Origin: Buddleja alternifolia
Lineage: Eukaryota; Streptophyta; Magnoliopsida; Lamiales; Scrophulariaceae
DNA length: 64,000 bases
NCBI GenBank assembly: GCA_019426215.1
Contig: CM033402.1
Coordinates: forward strand, 1,736,001 to 1,800,000
Reading direction: 5' to 3'
Made by a program: the position numbers and the translations under genes. Of the stretch, positions 10,222 through 21,511 are shown in pieces. How positions within the stretch are numbered: the first letter of the stretch is position 1; each line of letters begins with the position of its first letter. The notes beneath the pieces were generated by a model. The model ran no database searches, was not told where the DNA came from, and saw nothing but the letters and a program-made list of their open reading frames with translations.

Positions 10222-12889
10222 TTATTCTGGAACAGGATCAATTAGGAGCTGCCTGATGAGACCTTGCATTTCAGGACCTACATTTGTATACCAATCCCCC
10301 TTGGTGTACATAACTTCAATGACTCGGGTATAGTTGAGAATACGATAAAGTAGAGGGGCTGGAATTAAAGTTGGTTTGATCAGGAACCCCTCATTTATGT
10401 CTTTCCATGCTGCCTCAATCCGATTGTTGAATTCATCTACTGCCTCTTCTTTTGAAACATTATGCTCTTCCGTGTACAATTCAACTGCTGATGCTATATG
10501 TTCTCTTTCTCTATCAAACTGAAACTTATAAAACATCATCGTTATATATATATATATATATGATGATGATGAGAATATATATATGTTATTGGATGTATAT
10601 TAATTACCTCATGTCCCACAATATCATCCTTGAGCCTGCAAATAGTTGATGCAGCTATGATAGGAGCAGGTTGAGTTAGCACCCAATCGAAGGCTTCCTT
10701 TGTCGGAATATCTCCCATGCCAAGGAAAGATATAATTACCAGAGTTGTATAACCACAAGTTTTGTTTGCAAGCCGCAGGTACTCCTCCGTAGTGGGTTTG
10801 TACTCTTCCTGCTTCCATTTAGTCTCCGCGTAGTATGCTCGACACAAATATTTTATCTGATTATATATATATATGCACATAAAATGAACAATTAGCCTCC
10901 GACCATCATATGTAATTGTATTGTAATCAATAAAAAGAGATTTTCATGCCAATATTTTTACAAATTAATTAATTAATTAATTACATACTGCTTCTTTTCC
11001 GTAGCTGACGCGATATGATGCTCCTTGCTTCACCATTTCCTCCTCAATTTCTTCAAAAAGTTCCAAAAGCACCTTGTAAAAATTCTTCATATACTCTGGA
11101 AGTTGGTCTACACATGAAAAACTCCACCTGCAAATCCATTTAATTTGTAATCAAATTCAAATTGCAATACATAAAGATACATATATATGATGCATGTTGA
11201 TTTTTTATTTTTTTTCCCAAACCTTTCAATCGCTTCTGTGAGAATTTCGAGCTCTTCTAAAGTACCATATGCATCAAATGTGTCATCTATAATGGACGCC
11301 ATGGCCTGCACTTTTGTTGTAATCTTCCTAGCAATAGCATATTTTGGTTCATAATAAACTCCCGACACCCAAAAGTAGGTCTCCACCATTCGATCTCTTA
11401 CATACGATAATTTTTTTGGAACTTCTAAATCTAATTTCCACCACCTGCCACAACACAGTACATTTTCTTAATTAACTTGTCATGGGATATATTCATTTGC
11501 GTCTAATTGAATCTGAGCAGGGTTTAGAATTTCGCAAGTCAAAAAAAGAAAAGTACCTGCACATTTCACTCAACTCCCTTTTGTGCATAGACTGTAGCAG
11601 GTTAAAGTCCAGCTTAGCAAGTCTGAGTAAGGTTTGATGATGTGAACTATACTGCCCATAGATGGATATATAATGCCTTGCCTCTAGCCTTGGTAATCCT
11701 CTACGGTTAGAGTATTGGTGTAATGCATGATCAACTTGATCGGCAATAGGATTAGTTAAACTTGGTAGAACTGATTCGAGGTAATTTTTCGCGAAAATGA
11801 AACCGTGATCTAGTACATCTTCACCATGGACTCTTAGATATGTGGCCTCGTAAAATTCCAGAACTCCCATAACATCCTCAACATTGGGAACCAGCTTGAA
11901 CTCACCTTTGGCATCCTTAAACTTCTCAAAGATGTCTGCTACATATACATACATACACACATACATATATATAAATATATGGTCTATATATTACTATTAC
12001 AATATAATTAATATTGTCATATATAGAAATTAAGTATGACTTTACCACATGAAACTCTAAAACCATGTTGCCTCAGAAGCCGAAAACCAAGAGCAGTGAT
12101 GTACATATCCTCGTTGTCTTTGCAATAATCATCAAATTTCTCAAATATATTTTGCAAAGCTTCATCAATTTCCACTTCAAAATGATGTTCTATGCCCAGT
12201 CGTTGGATTGCATCAATCAGCCCAAGTTGTCGCATATAATCCTTTGATGATTCTCTTAGCTCTCTTTTCATTTCCTCTTTCACCTTTTCGACCACCTGTT
12301 CTTCAGGACCCTTGGTTTTAAAACAATTCCAAAACATGAAATTAAACTCAAGGTTACGTTATATAAATATATATATTTGAACTATTTTTCTCGTGACATG
12401 AATTCTTGATGCAATGACAAGATATACATGTCTATGTTATTAATAATAATAAGATGTCAAGAGATAATATCAAAATTAATATTTAAGGAAATATTTAATA
12501 CACATATCGTTCATATATGAAATGCAACAGGAGATTGCAACACAATTTGCAATAGAAGACTCAAACTCACACAAGATCCTCTATTGCAAAATAATGTTGT
12601 ATCTAATATTGCATTTATTCTATACATGACAAGTGTATAAATCTTTTCCTTAAATATATAAGTGATTTGAATTGTGTACACTTATCATGTATAGAGGTGA
12701 ATGTAATAAGAGATGCAACAACATTTGCAATAGAGAATTTGGACTGATCGAAACTGGTATATATATTACCCCGTTGGACTCCGGAGTGGGCAACAGAAAA
12801 CAGTTTCCCCACACATCAGGATGAAAATTTGCAAGAGGACGAGATACAACTGTTTGGTTTTTCAACTCCATAATCTGATTATCTGACAT
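10222..12889 (-). CDS. Terpene synthase, TPS-a type (sesquiterpene synthase)
   Basis: Seven exons on the minus strand: 12889-12770, 12310-12046, 11935-11557, 11444-11223, 11127-10989, 10856-10608, 10518-10222. All introns are GT-AG with matching phases, giving 556 residues and no internal stop. Exon sizes (for example 139 and 249 nt) are those of plant TPS-a genes. The start at 12889 gives no plastid transit peptide, so a cytosolic enzyme using farnesyl diphosphate is likely. Motifs are [12 protein letters not shown] (residues 17-28) near the start, RDR (271-273) and the Mg-binding DDTFD (308-312). The second metal motif at 452-460 reads DDIVGHEFD, where the family normally has Glu at the last position. 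The distance between the two metal motifs (144 residues) is normal. The product cannot be predicted from sequence. Intron 1 (459 nt) carries a foldback element. It appears to be the only intact host gene here. Confidence 0.93.
12577..12737. repeat. Foldback (MITE-like) in terpene synthase intron 1
   Basis: The arm 12577-12643 ('ctattgcaaaataatgttg' to 'tatacatgacaagtgtata') is the imperfect inverted copy of 12664-12737 ('gtgtacacttatcatgtata' to 'gcaatagagaa'). The loop is about 20 nt. A third, direct copy of the outer part lies at 12531-12571. The intron transcript would fold into a long hairpin. A MITE origin is likely, but no target-site duplication was found. Confidence 0.65.
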
Positions 12890-12954
12890 ACAAACACCCA
12901 AAGCAATTATCGGTAGATGTTGAAGTGGATTGGGACTTGTGAGATAAGTTGCTA

Positions 12955-12962
12955 CTTTTATA
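12955..12962 (-). promoter_or_regulatory. TATA box of the terpene synthase
   Basis: The minus strand reads TATAAAAG, 66 bp upstream of the ATG at 12889. A start site about 30 bp downstream would leave a 5' leader of roughly 35-40 nt, normal for this gene class. Confidence 0.6.
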
Positions 12963-13030
12963 AGCTAAATTTCCTTTATTATAATAATATAATATCAACA
13001 TTGTGCATTACGGAACGCCACTACAGTAGC

Positions 13031-13036
13031 AGTCAA
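13031..13036 (-). promoter_or_regulatory. Possible W-box
   Basis: The minus strand reads TTGACT about 70 bp upstream of the TATA box. WRKY factors are known to bind such sites in some sesquiterpene synthase promoters. A single six-base match is weak evidence. Confidence 0.3.
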
Positions 13037-13089
13037 ATTTGTCCACCGCGGGACAAAACGAATTTTCTTATGTTAAGAGTTAAAATTAT

Positions 13090-15158
13090 TAAGGCTACGT
13101 TTGTTTGTGTTTTCGGAGTCATATTTTCATTTTTCATTCTCATTTGAAAATAAAAATACATAGTTTATATTATTCTTAATTGAAAATATACTTATTTTTA
13201 CGGTGATTATATTGGCACTACACAAATTATTATAGGAGCTCCAATTTCAAATTTGTATTAAAATATGACAAGAATGCCCATAAATCATAAATTACAACAT
13301 AATATTTTAAATTAAGTACCTAAAATATCATTTGTGCCATTAAAATTCAACAAATGTATTTAGACGCAAAGGGTGCTAGCGATACATCTTCACCACCACA
13401 ATAGTCATGAACTTTTTCGACTTTTTCTAATTCATGCGAAGCATATAAATAACACACGTAACTATTGAAATAACCAACCCAAAAAATGAACTTTGAACTA
13501 GAAACTTTTATGTCGTATGTCGACAAATTTCTAGAAAAAAATGGTTTGCCAATAAGGTCTTAAATATAGTCATCATAAAAGAGCTATTTTTCTAATATGA
13601 TCTTGATATTCTTCACGGTTAGCAAATTTTTGACTTGATTGAAGAAGTATTGGATTAGGCTCATTACTTTTGTCTTTCTTCATAACTTCTTCCATGAAAA
13701 CTATCAATCAATGTTACTGCCTCATTTTTCTCCATTCTTCCAAGTCATGAATACCTATTCAGTTCCAAATTAATAAACATACTCAAAAATTCATTTACTT
13801 TATTAAAATTTTATTCTACTGATTAAATCAATTTCTTGTTTCAGAAAAAATAAACTTTTGTTGTTATTCTAAAAAGAAATTAAAAAACTAGAAAAAAGGA
13901 AGCCAAAGAACTTAAAAATGAACCAAGACTTTTAAATATGAACAATTAGAAGGTGAAAACCAATAACAATTCAGAATGACATACTTTTAAACATTAAATA
14001 TGGAGAAAATTACATCCACATCCACTGTAGATAGGCCTAATTATAAATATATCTCCATCTTTTTTTTATTACTCGATCACACCCCTTTGTAGTTTGCAAA
14101 CGTTTACATCCGTCAGCTTTCGTTAGGGCTACACCAGGGTTTCGTTAACCCAATTTTTAGGACGATTATGCCCTCAGTTTTGGTAAAGTTATTACACTAT
14201 TAGATAGGGGCCTAAAAGTTAACCGTTAATTTTATAGAAGGGTGTTTTTGTTATACGAACTAAAAATAACCAAAAATATAAATGAATTCAAATTTATTTA
14301 TTTTTTTACTTATTTTCACTTTCTTGTTCTTTTTCTTTTTCCCTTCCCTTCTCCTTTCAAACTTCTACTTTTTCCTTTGTTGATAAATAATACATTCAAT
14401 TTTAAATATTATTAATTATTATTATCTATTTTTTCACTTAATATTAAAATAGGGTTTAAGGTAGAGTTTAGGATGAGAAGGAAAGATTTGGTGGCTCGTG
14501 GCTGTTGTTACGAGAGGATTGAGGAAGCAAAGATGAATAAATTAATTAACGGCATATTAGTCTTGTAAACTTATAGCTATTGTCTTTTTATTAATATGTG
14601 GATATTTTTGTCATTTTTGTAGAGAGAGAAATTAAAGTGGAGCTCCTATAGTAATTTACTAATTTATGGAGCTCTAATATCATTCCCCTATTTTTATTTT
14701 CACTTTCACATTTTCCAATAACTACATTTTTACTTTACCAATTCACACTCACCTTTTTCTTTCTCTTACATCTCTTTCAAAAAGTCCATTTTTTGGGCAA
14801 CAATTGTGGTGTTATAGTGGAATAAAATAATAGTATTGACCTTCATAGGCTTGCGCATATTTTAAGACCCATTTTGAGTATTTTTAGTACTTTTTTGGGT
14901 CAATTTTTTGTCATATTTATTTACAATCATATTTAATCAATATAATATTATCTATTATGTATCTATACTATTAACATAATCATTACTTTTAATTGACTCA
15001 ACTATTTCACACATAATCAAATGATCAATTCCAATCATTTTCAAAAACACAACCAAGCATGCCGTCATTTTCATACAAATATAAAAAAACTCATTTTTCC
15101 ATACATTTTAGAAAATTACTATTGAAAATGAAATTAAAACACATCCTATCAGAGCCTA
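13090..15158. mobile_element. Possible hAT-like element split by a MULE
   Basis: The left end 'taaggctacgtttg' and the right end (reverse complement 'taggctctgatagg') share an imperfect inverted terminus that continues into 'tgtgttttcgg' versus 'tgtgttttaat'. Flanking 8-mers aaaattat (13082-13089) and aaatttat (15159-15166) match in seven of eight positions, as for hAT duplications. No transposase is present. The MULE at 13202-14688 sits inside it. Confidence 0.35.
13202..14688. mobile_element. Non-autonomous Mutator-like element (MULE)
   Basis: The inverted ends are 'ggtgattatattggc' on the left and, as reverse complement, 'ggggaatgatattag' on the right. Both continue into 'ttataggagctcca' or 'ctataggagctcca'. 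The flanking 9-mers tatttttac (13193-13201) and tatttttat (14689-14697) match in eight of nine positions, the duplication length typical of Mutator. The interior has no transposase. Decayed frames near 13380-13750 could be captured host sequence, but I do not recognise them. Confidence 0.65.
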
Positions 15159-15166
15159 AAATTTAT

Positions 15167-15985
15167 GGGAATGCATATATAAATATTCGTGTGAAAATGA
15201 TATGATGTGTATTGTGTTTGTATATGTTTTTAGAAAATAGTTGGACTTTGTAAAATTTATCAAATCATTAGCGATAAAGTTAATGTATGATGCGTTGAAT
15301 GATTGATTGATTATCTATTTAATGATTATGTGAATAAATAAATAATAAAAATAGAAATTAAAAATTGTAAAATATGAAAGATGAAAAAATATAATGATAG
15401 GAGTAAATGATTTGGGCTGATGATTGTGTAAAATGATAGATATAATGATTGATAAATTATTCTATAGAGAAATGAGAAAGTGCAGTTAAGAAAAAAAAAA
15501 AGTCTATTTGGTTGAAAATAATTTTTAGTGTGGATTTTTAGAATATTGATCCAAAAAAGAGAAAATAAGATTTAAAAACGTAAATGTTTATCCTACGCCC
15601 CCATTGGGTTTGATAAAATTAATCTTGCTTATTGAATCAATAAAAATTTGATAAAAAAAATAAAAATCATTAAAATTGTTAAAACTTTAATTTATTTATT
15701 CCTCGAGAATCGAAATTATTTGTATTACATAGCCCTGAAGGTGTTTGGCTCACCACTTCTCTGTAATCTATATTTTTTTCTCCCTCTATTGAAGTTCTTG
15801 GTTATATAAAACTAGTGCCTGTGAATCACATGTAATCAATCTATCTATCTATTTTTCTATAAATGTATGAGTGATTTATTGTTGAAACTTTTGATCTACC
15901 TAATATATCCTTATGTAATTTACCTTTTTAATAACAAAAAAGTCAAATAATAAATAGTAAAATAAGTTATATATATCTACAATAA
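15167..15985. other. No recognised gene
   Basis: Strongly AT-rich DNA with no open frame of interest, no repeat partner in the window and no RNA gene that I can see. Confidence 0.4.
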
Positions 15986-16220
15986 TAAAATGTATAATCA
16001 CATTAGGACTCTATAATACAATTTGCATAAGGTCTCTACAAGAAATTTGTATATAGAGGACTCTATAAAAGAATTCTATACAGACAATAATCACATGTAA
16101 AATTATATAGAACAAGTACATATGTAATTGCGTAAGGACTCTACAAGATAATGGTATATAGAGAACTCTACAAAAGAAGTTTATATAGACAATAATCACA
16201 TGTAAAATCATATAGAACAC
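15986..16220. repeat. Two-copy tandem repeat of about 118 bp
   Basis: Both units carry 'aggactctacaag' or a variant, then 'gtatatagag', then 'agacaataatcacatgtaaa'. The second unit ends just before copy B of the duplicated segment starts at 16240. Confidence 0.75.
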
Positions 16221-16239
16221 TATAATTTATTCATCAAAA

Positions 16240-17418
16240 GAAAGAAGACGATAAAAAGAACGATAAATTTGCCTTTTACTCTTCTTCAAATTCCCCTGTT
16301 AATTGTATGTACATGAATGACAACAGTTTATAAGTAAAACTTCAAAACTAAAAATGTGAACAATATCATTAACCATTAAGTAGGACACCAACATGTCACT
16401 ATATCTAATAGGTGAAAGTAAGTTGTAAAACATCTGATTTAAAACAAATGTACAAAATTTGATAAATCTATTAGCTAATCTAATGGGTGGAAGTAAGTTG
16501 TAAAAGATCTTATCTAAAATAAATGTACAAAATTTGATCAACAAATTAGCTAAAAGAAACCTTAGTAGACTTGGCACAACAATCATTCTAAAGAATAATA
16601 ACCACATATTTGCACATTCTATTGTCCTTCATCTAAATTAAAATTAATTAGGTTGTTTTTTTAATTAATTATACAGATATTGATTTATTGAAAAAATTGA
16701 GTATCATTATAATAGCATAAAAAACAAGAAAACTTATAGTGCCTAAAAATATTATAAAGAGCATGTACGTACACATATATAATGATATATTCTTGAATAT
16801 TTTAAAACATTTATTCTAACTTGTGTGTCATCTTGTGTTTCGTTCCATCAATCAAGTGCAGAGCAAGTGTCATTCATCCTAATTCATATGTATATAATTT
16901 AAGAATAAAATATAAATATGTGACATTCATATGTGACCTGAAATACGAGATGAAACACAAAATCAGAATAAAAGGTCTAGCTAATTAAATTTTTGGAAGT
17001 GTAAACTAAATTTTTAATAATATTTTAATACGCATCGTTTTATTTTGCTCTTTTAATCTTTTATTCTCTTTAGGGATTAACTTAATTTTTATATTTCGTT
17101 AATTGGACACCCATTAAATCTTTCATAATTTTTTATTTTGTACTACATATCAAAGAGAAACGTGCACAAATATTTAGATTATATCATATATATTATAGGG
17201 AGAGTGTTTAGATAAGTTTATTTTGAAGAGTTTATAAACTCTTAACCTTGAAAGAGAATTTCGGAGCTTATAAACTCCGTCTTAAAAAATAAGTTTGTAA
17301 AGTATTTGGATAAAATAAATTTCAACAACAGATAAGATGTTAGCACGTTTGGCAAAAATGAGTACTTATTAGCTATTTTTAGTATATCAATAACCAAAAA
17401 ATATGTGCCACTAATAAC
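16240..17418. repeat. Duplicated segment, copy B part 1
   Basis: Direct repeat of 1-1171 with small indels. It starts 'gaaagaagacgataaaaa' and ends around 'aatatgtgccactaataac'. It includes the same internal 75 bp tandem repeat. After 17418 this copy continues with about 200 bp that are absent from copy A, where the LINE fragment lies. Confidence 0.85.
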
Positions 17419-17624
17419 GTATAATTCTTAAAATATTTGTGTATATATCTACAATAAGGAATATATTATAACAAATACTAACATATACTAATTTTATTAC
17501 TTGTAATTATATCATTATTTTACATACACTTTAATATATCAATATTTATTGCATCAAATGTAACAAGACATTTAAATTGGTATTCATACATAGCAATCAT
17601 AAACATGATATCTATTTAGAATTG

Positions 17625-18336
17625 TATTGGCGTACACATGGTACATACAAGCACATAATATAAAAGCAATAAAAATGTATTAGGTAATCAATATTAGCAA
17701 TATGTGAATGTACTTTAATGCAAGTGGAACAAATTTGAATTTTTTATTCTATATATAATATATTGGATATAAATGTGTGGCTAAGAATGAAATACTTAAC
17801 AAATAGCGAGAGTATATTATTTTTCTTAAAGATAAATAATATATTGGATAGAGATATGTGGGTAAGAAAAAAAAAACTTAACAAGCAGTGAGGGTGTGTT
17901 AATTATTAGATTGTTTGGAAATCTGAACTTCAAAGTTGATATTTTGTTAATGGTTAGTACACTTGTATTTATTGTTGCTATTTTTGTTACTATAAATATG
18001 TATTCATATTTATAGTATAACGTACACATAGTACATACAACCACATAATACAAAAGTAATAAAAATGTCAGGTAATCAATATTAGCAATATATACATGTA
18101 CTTTAATTCAAGTGGAACAAATATGAGTTACTTATCCGATATATAATACATTGGATAAAAATGTGTGGATAAGAATGAAATATTGAACAAGTAGAGATAG
18201 TATATTGCTTTCTTGCCGATAAATAATACATTGGATAGAAATATGTAGGTAAGAATGAAATACTTAATAAGTAGTAAGGGTATATTAGTTATTAGATTAT
18301 TTGGAAATCTGAACTTCAAAGTTGATATTTTGTTAA
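17625..18336. repeat. Copy B part 2, tandem units
   Basis: Two related units of about 320-390 bp (from about 17630 and about 17945) share 'acatacaaccacataataca', 'atcaatattagcaatatat' and end 'ctgaacttcaaagttgatat' plus 'tttgttaa'. The second unit corresponds to copy A part 2 (2927-3190). The first unit's end at 17934-17965 is an intact example of the site later hit by the MULE at 18337. Confidence 0.75.
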
Positions 18337-19759
18337 GGCTGCTGATAACGCCAGAGCAGAATCCCTAATACCAGAGCAAAACATGATTAAATGTCCTTTC
18401 TGCCCATTATAGTCAATGATGTAAATAATATGTATTAATTCCTAAATTGTGTGCAATAATTGGTGGGCTCTTCACGATTAATCCGCTGCTATGTTCTCTG
18501 TCTAATCCCTTGTGGGGCCTACCATATAAACTTAGCAAACAAATACCATTGGTATTCACAAAAATAAAAGTGCACCATTTCTTCTTTACACATATCATCA
18601 TTTAAAATCCTTTTAATTTTATAATTCACAAAAAATCTCTGAAATGCTAAAAAAAGTTCAAAAAGAGAAAAAAATATACAAATTAGTCACTGCAAAATGC
18701 GTCAACTTCTTTAACCATTAGACCTCATCTTATTAAGAATATTTCAAATTTAGATGTTGATATATAATAGAATGAGATATAATAACCCATATGCCAATTG
18801 TTTCATTTTTATAAAGGTATACGACTAAACTCTCCGAATCCATTTTCAGAATTAAAATTAATAAAAAGAAAAAGTAATATTTTGTAATCATGGATATAAT
18901 TAAACCAATTCACATGTCATAAATACACAGGTCTTATTATATGTATGATTGTAGTTGTTCAGCGAGAGTTTCGAGAACTTTTGAAAATAATTCAATAAGA
19001 ACAAAATGCAAAAATGTAAATAGAAGAATTTGAAAAAGTAAAATCTTAATTAATATCATTTCAATATAAAAATTTTAAATAAATAAATTTTTATACAAAA
19101 GTACAATTGATTAATTTTTAAAGGCTAAGGGCAATTAAGTATATAAATTTTGGGTTTTTTGTAACGAAAAATTGGTCGAGAGAGTTAGTTTAACAAAAAA
19201 GTTGATGGAATGAGGTTTTTTGGATTGAAAATATTATCATGGGTATTTTTTGAGGAATTTTTAGTAATTTTCCCAAAATTAAGTCACTTATGCTATGTGG
19301 TGATTAATACACACAAGCGCACAACATTGTCACAGTATTAATAACGTAGATTTTAGCCAGCAGCTCAGTATATAATCTATTTAGTGTTGAATATTATATA
19401 ATACTGTAATTCATATATATTTTCATATAATCCAAGTTTCACCATGAAAGCTTCATTATAATTAATTTATCAAGATAATAAATATACAAAAAATTGCTTT
19501 TGTAAAAAGAATTAAAAAAGCTTAACATGCTTGATTATAATAACTAAAGAAGAAAGAGAAATTATCCTCAATAGCTAGAAAAGAGAATTAATAATAATTA
19601 AGAACAGAGAGTATTCTTTGAAACTTTCATTTATATGGCGCAAAAGATCAGGGAGGAAAAGAATCATAAGAAGGGGCATTGACTATTGTAAGGGCAAAAA
19701 GGAGATTAACTAAAATTTGCTCTGGCATTAGGGATTCTGCTCTGGCATTATCAGTAGCC
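18337..19759. mobile_element. Non-autonomous MULE with 85 bp inverted ends
   Basis: The left end reads 'ggctgctgataacgccag' and the right end, reverse-complemented, 'ggctactgataatgccag'. Similarity extends about 85 bp inward, to 'atagtcaatg'. A perfect 9 bp target-site duplication TTTTGTTAA flanks it (18328-18336 and 19760-19768). An empty copy of the site is present at about 17940-17948 and 2930. Inside there is only a short frame (18601-18413, minus) with no transposase features. Confidence 0.9.
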
Positions 19760-19768
19760 TTTTGTTAA

Positions 19769-20580
19769 TTGTTAGTATAATTGCATTATGGAAAACATAT
19801 ATTATCATATTATAGATTGTTTGGAAATGTGTACTTCAAAATTGATATTTATTAATATATAATTAGTACACTTTCATTATGAATTACACATTAATCATTG
19901 ACTTACTAATTTCTACACAAATTTGGACCAATACAAATAATTTTACTTATAATAATCAATTTTTAATAGAATGAATATTTTTATAGTATGTCTTAGTTTT
20001 GATAATCTTTGGCATCTAAAATATTAATTTAGTCAATACTGTAAAAATATTCATTTAATTATATAAAAAATAATAATTTTTTTTGATAAATCACTGTTTA
20101 TAAAATTATATATTACATATAAAGAAAATAAAACATCTATATTTGACTTAATTGCAATTGTATAAGTTAAAGAATAATGAACTTCTAATTATTGTTTTTT
20201 TTGGTTAAAAGCATTGTCGACCCCAAACTGTGTCATTGAGAGCACTTTAGTCCACAATCTATTAATTTTGACACCCGATTACCATACCTTTGTCAATTGT
20301 GACACTTCAGTTAATTTGACCATCGCCGACAGAATCTTTTGGAATATTCGGTCTAAGCCAAGGTGCAAAGTGCACATATTATGATAATGAATGGGAAGCA
20401 TGGGTGCACAAATGTCATAGGATAGGGTGTAAAGTGGATTTTTTTGACAAATTCGGACAGAATATTCGAAAAGATTCTGCCGGCGATGATCAAATGATTA
20501 TAGTTTATTGAACAATAATTCACTTAGTTAAATTCCTATTTTGAATATATACAATTTCTAAATTGAACATTATTTATATA
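19769..20580. other. AT-rich spacer with weak repeat similarity
   Basis: The first 110 bp are a diverged continuation of the copy B tandem units ('ttagattgtttggaaatgtg' and onward). The rest holds an inverted repeat at 20323-20492 and no credible gene. Confidence 0.45.
20323..20492. repeat. Inverted repeat with 38 bp arms
   Basis: The arm 20323-20362 ('ccatcgccgacagaatcttt') is the inverted copy of 20450-20492 ('aagattctgccggcgatgat'). About 90 bp lie between. It may be a small MITE, but its ends and duplications could not be defined. Confidence 0.5.
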
Positions 20581-20610
20581 CGTAAATTATATAACGAGAG
20601 CATATGGTTC

Positions 20611-20637
20611 ATGTGCAACGCACGTGTCATTTACTAG
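20611..20637 (+). mobile_element. Helitron-like 3' terminus
   Basis: A hairpin atgtgc-aac-gcacgt is followed after a few bases by CTAG at 20634-20637 and then T, the layout of Helitron 3' ends. The 5' end of this element was not identified. Confidence 0.5.
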
Positions 20638-21217
20638 TATAACCAAATGTTGGCATCTACATAATCTTTAATGTTTTATTTTCCTTATTGTTAATTAGTC
20701 AAATAATTCTTGCAATATTTAGGAGAAGCGTGAAACATCATTCTCATTAACACTATGTTTGGTCCTCGAAAATTGCTAAGGAAAGGAAAAGAAAATACAA
20801 GAAAATCATTTTCATTTTCCCACCATTTTCGAAAAGGTGTTGTTTCAAATTGCCATTAAATTTTATCTCCCATTTTTTTTTTAACTTTTCATTTTCTCTA
20901 GTAACCAAACAATATTTTCTCTAGTAACCAACCAACGAAAAATTGTTTTCTTTGTTCTTTCTTTTTCTTGTCAATTTCCTTAAGCCCAACAGAGCGCAAG
21001 TCTTGAAACTTTTTAGCCTATACATATTTTATCTTATCAAAAGTTTGAACTTTTTTATTTATGCAATGAAATACACTTTTGTTTCTAAAATAATCATTTT
21101 ATGAGTATTAATTTGTGATACCACTACTTTCTAAGAGATTCGTGCATTTTTTATATTTTTTGGTACTCTCAACTCGCAAATTAATGCACATTCATGCCGA
21201 GGCAATTCACAATAAAT
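20638..21217. other. No gene; possible MITE
   Basis: Between 20752 and 20993 the left text 'actatgtttggtcctcg' and the reverse complement of the right text, 'gctctgttgggcttaag', resemble inverted ends, with 'ttctctagtaaccaa' repeated inside. The boundaries are uncertain. Nothing else is recognised. Confidence 0.35.
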
Positions 21218-21390
21218 GAAAACACTTGCATAGATCGGGTCGTGGGCCCCACCCGTACACCCTATAAATGTGAAAAGGACATATTATTTAATATATAATT
21301 TTGAACTAAAAAATAATAAGTAATATGTCTTTTTCACATCCAAAAAGTATATGGGCGGAGCCCAAGACCAATCTAGGCAAGTATTTTCCC
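21218..21390. mobile_element. Foldback MITE, relative of 3339-3500
   Basis: The arms 'gaaaacacttgcatagatcg' and its counterpart ending 'gcaagtattttccc' pair over about 75 bp, with 'gggccc'-rich centres and 'aagtaatatgtc' near the loop. It shares layout and much text with the element at 3339-3500. No clear target-site duplication. Confidence 0.65.
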
Positions 21391-21511
21391 TACGAAAGTG
21401 AATATTTTCCAAAATTACATCGATGTTGCTCTATCTATATATAGATACATAGAGATGAGAGATGGTTGACGTGGTGCCCCTTTTACTTAGTTGCTGAATA
21501 ATAAAAAAATT

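Noticed and set aside
10452..10649. Plus-strand frames across the terpene synthase
   Set aside because: They are antisense to well-supported exons and contain microsatellite sequence.
1..17418. 1-1171 and 16240-17418 as the two LTRs of one 17 kb retrotransposon containing the terpene synthase
   Set aside because: The match is not limited to the ends. Copy B continues collinearly with 2927-6690 of copy A, there is no TG..CA end, primer-binding site or purine tract at the edges, and a segmental duplication explains all blocks.
18413..18601. 62-codon frame inside the MULE as transposase
   Set aside because: Too short and without any transposase motif.
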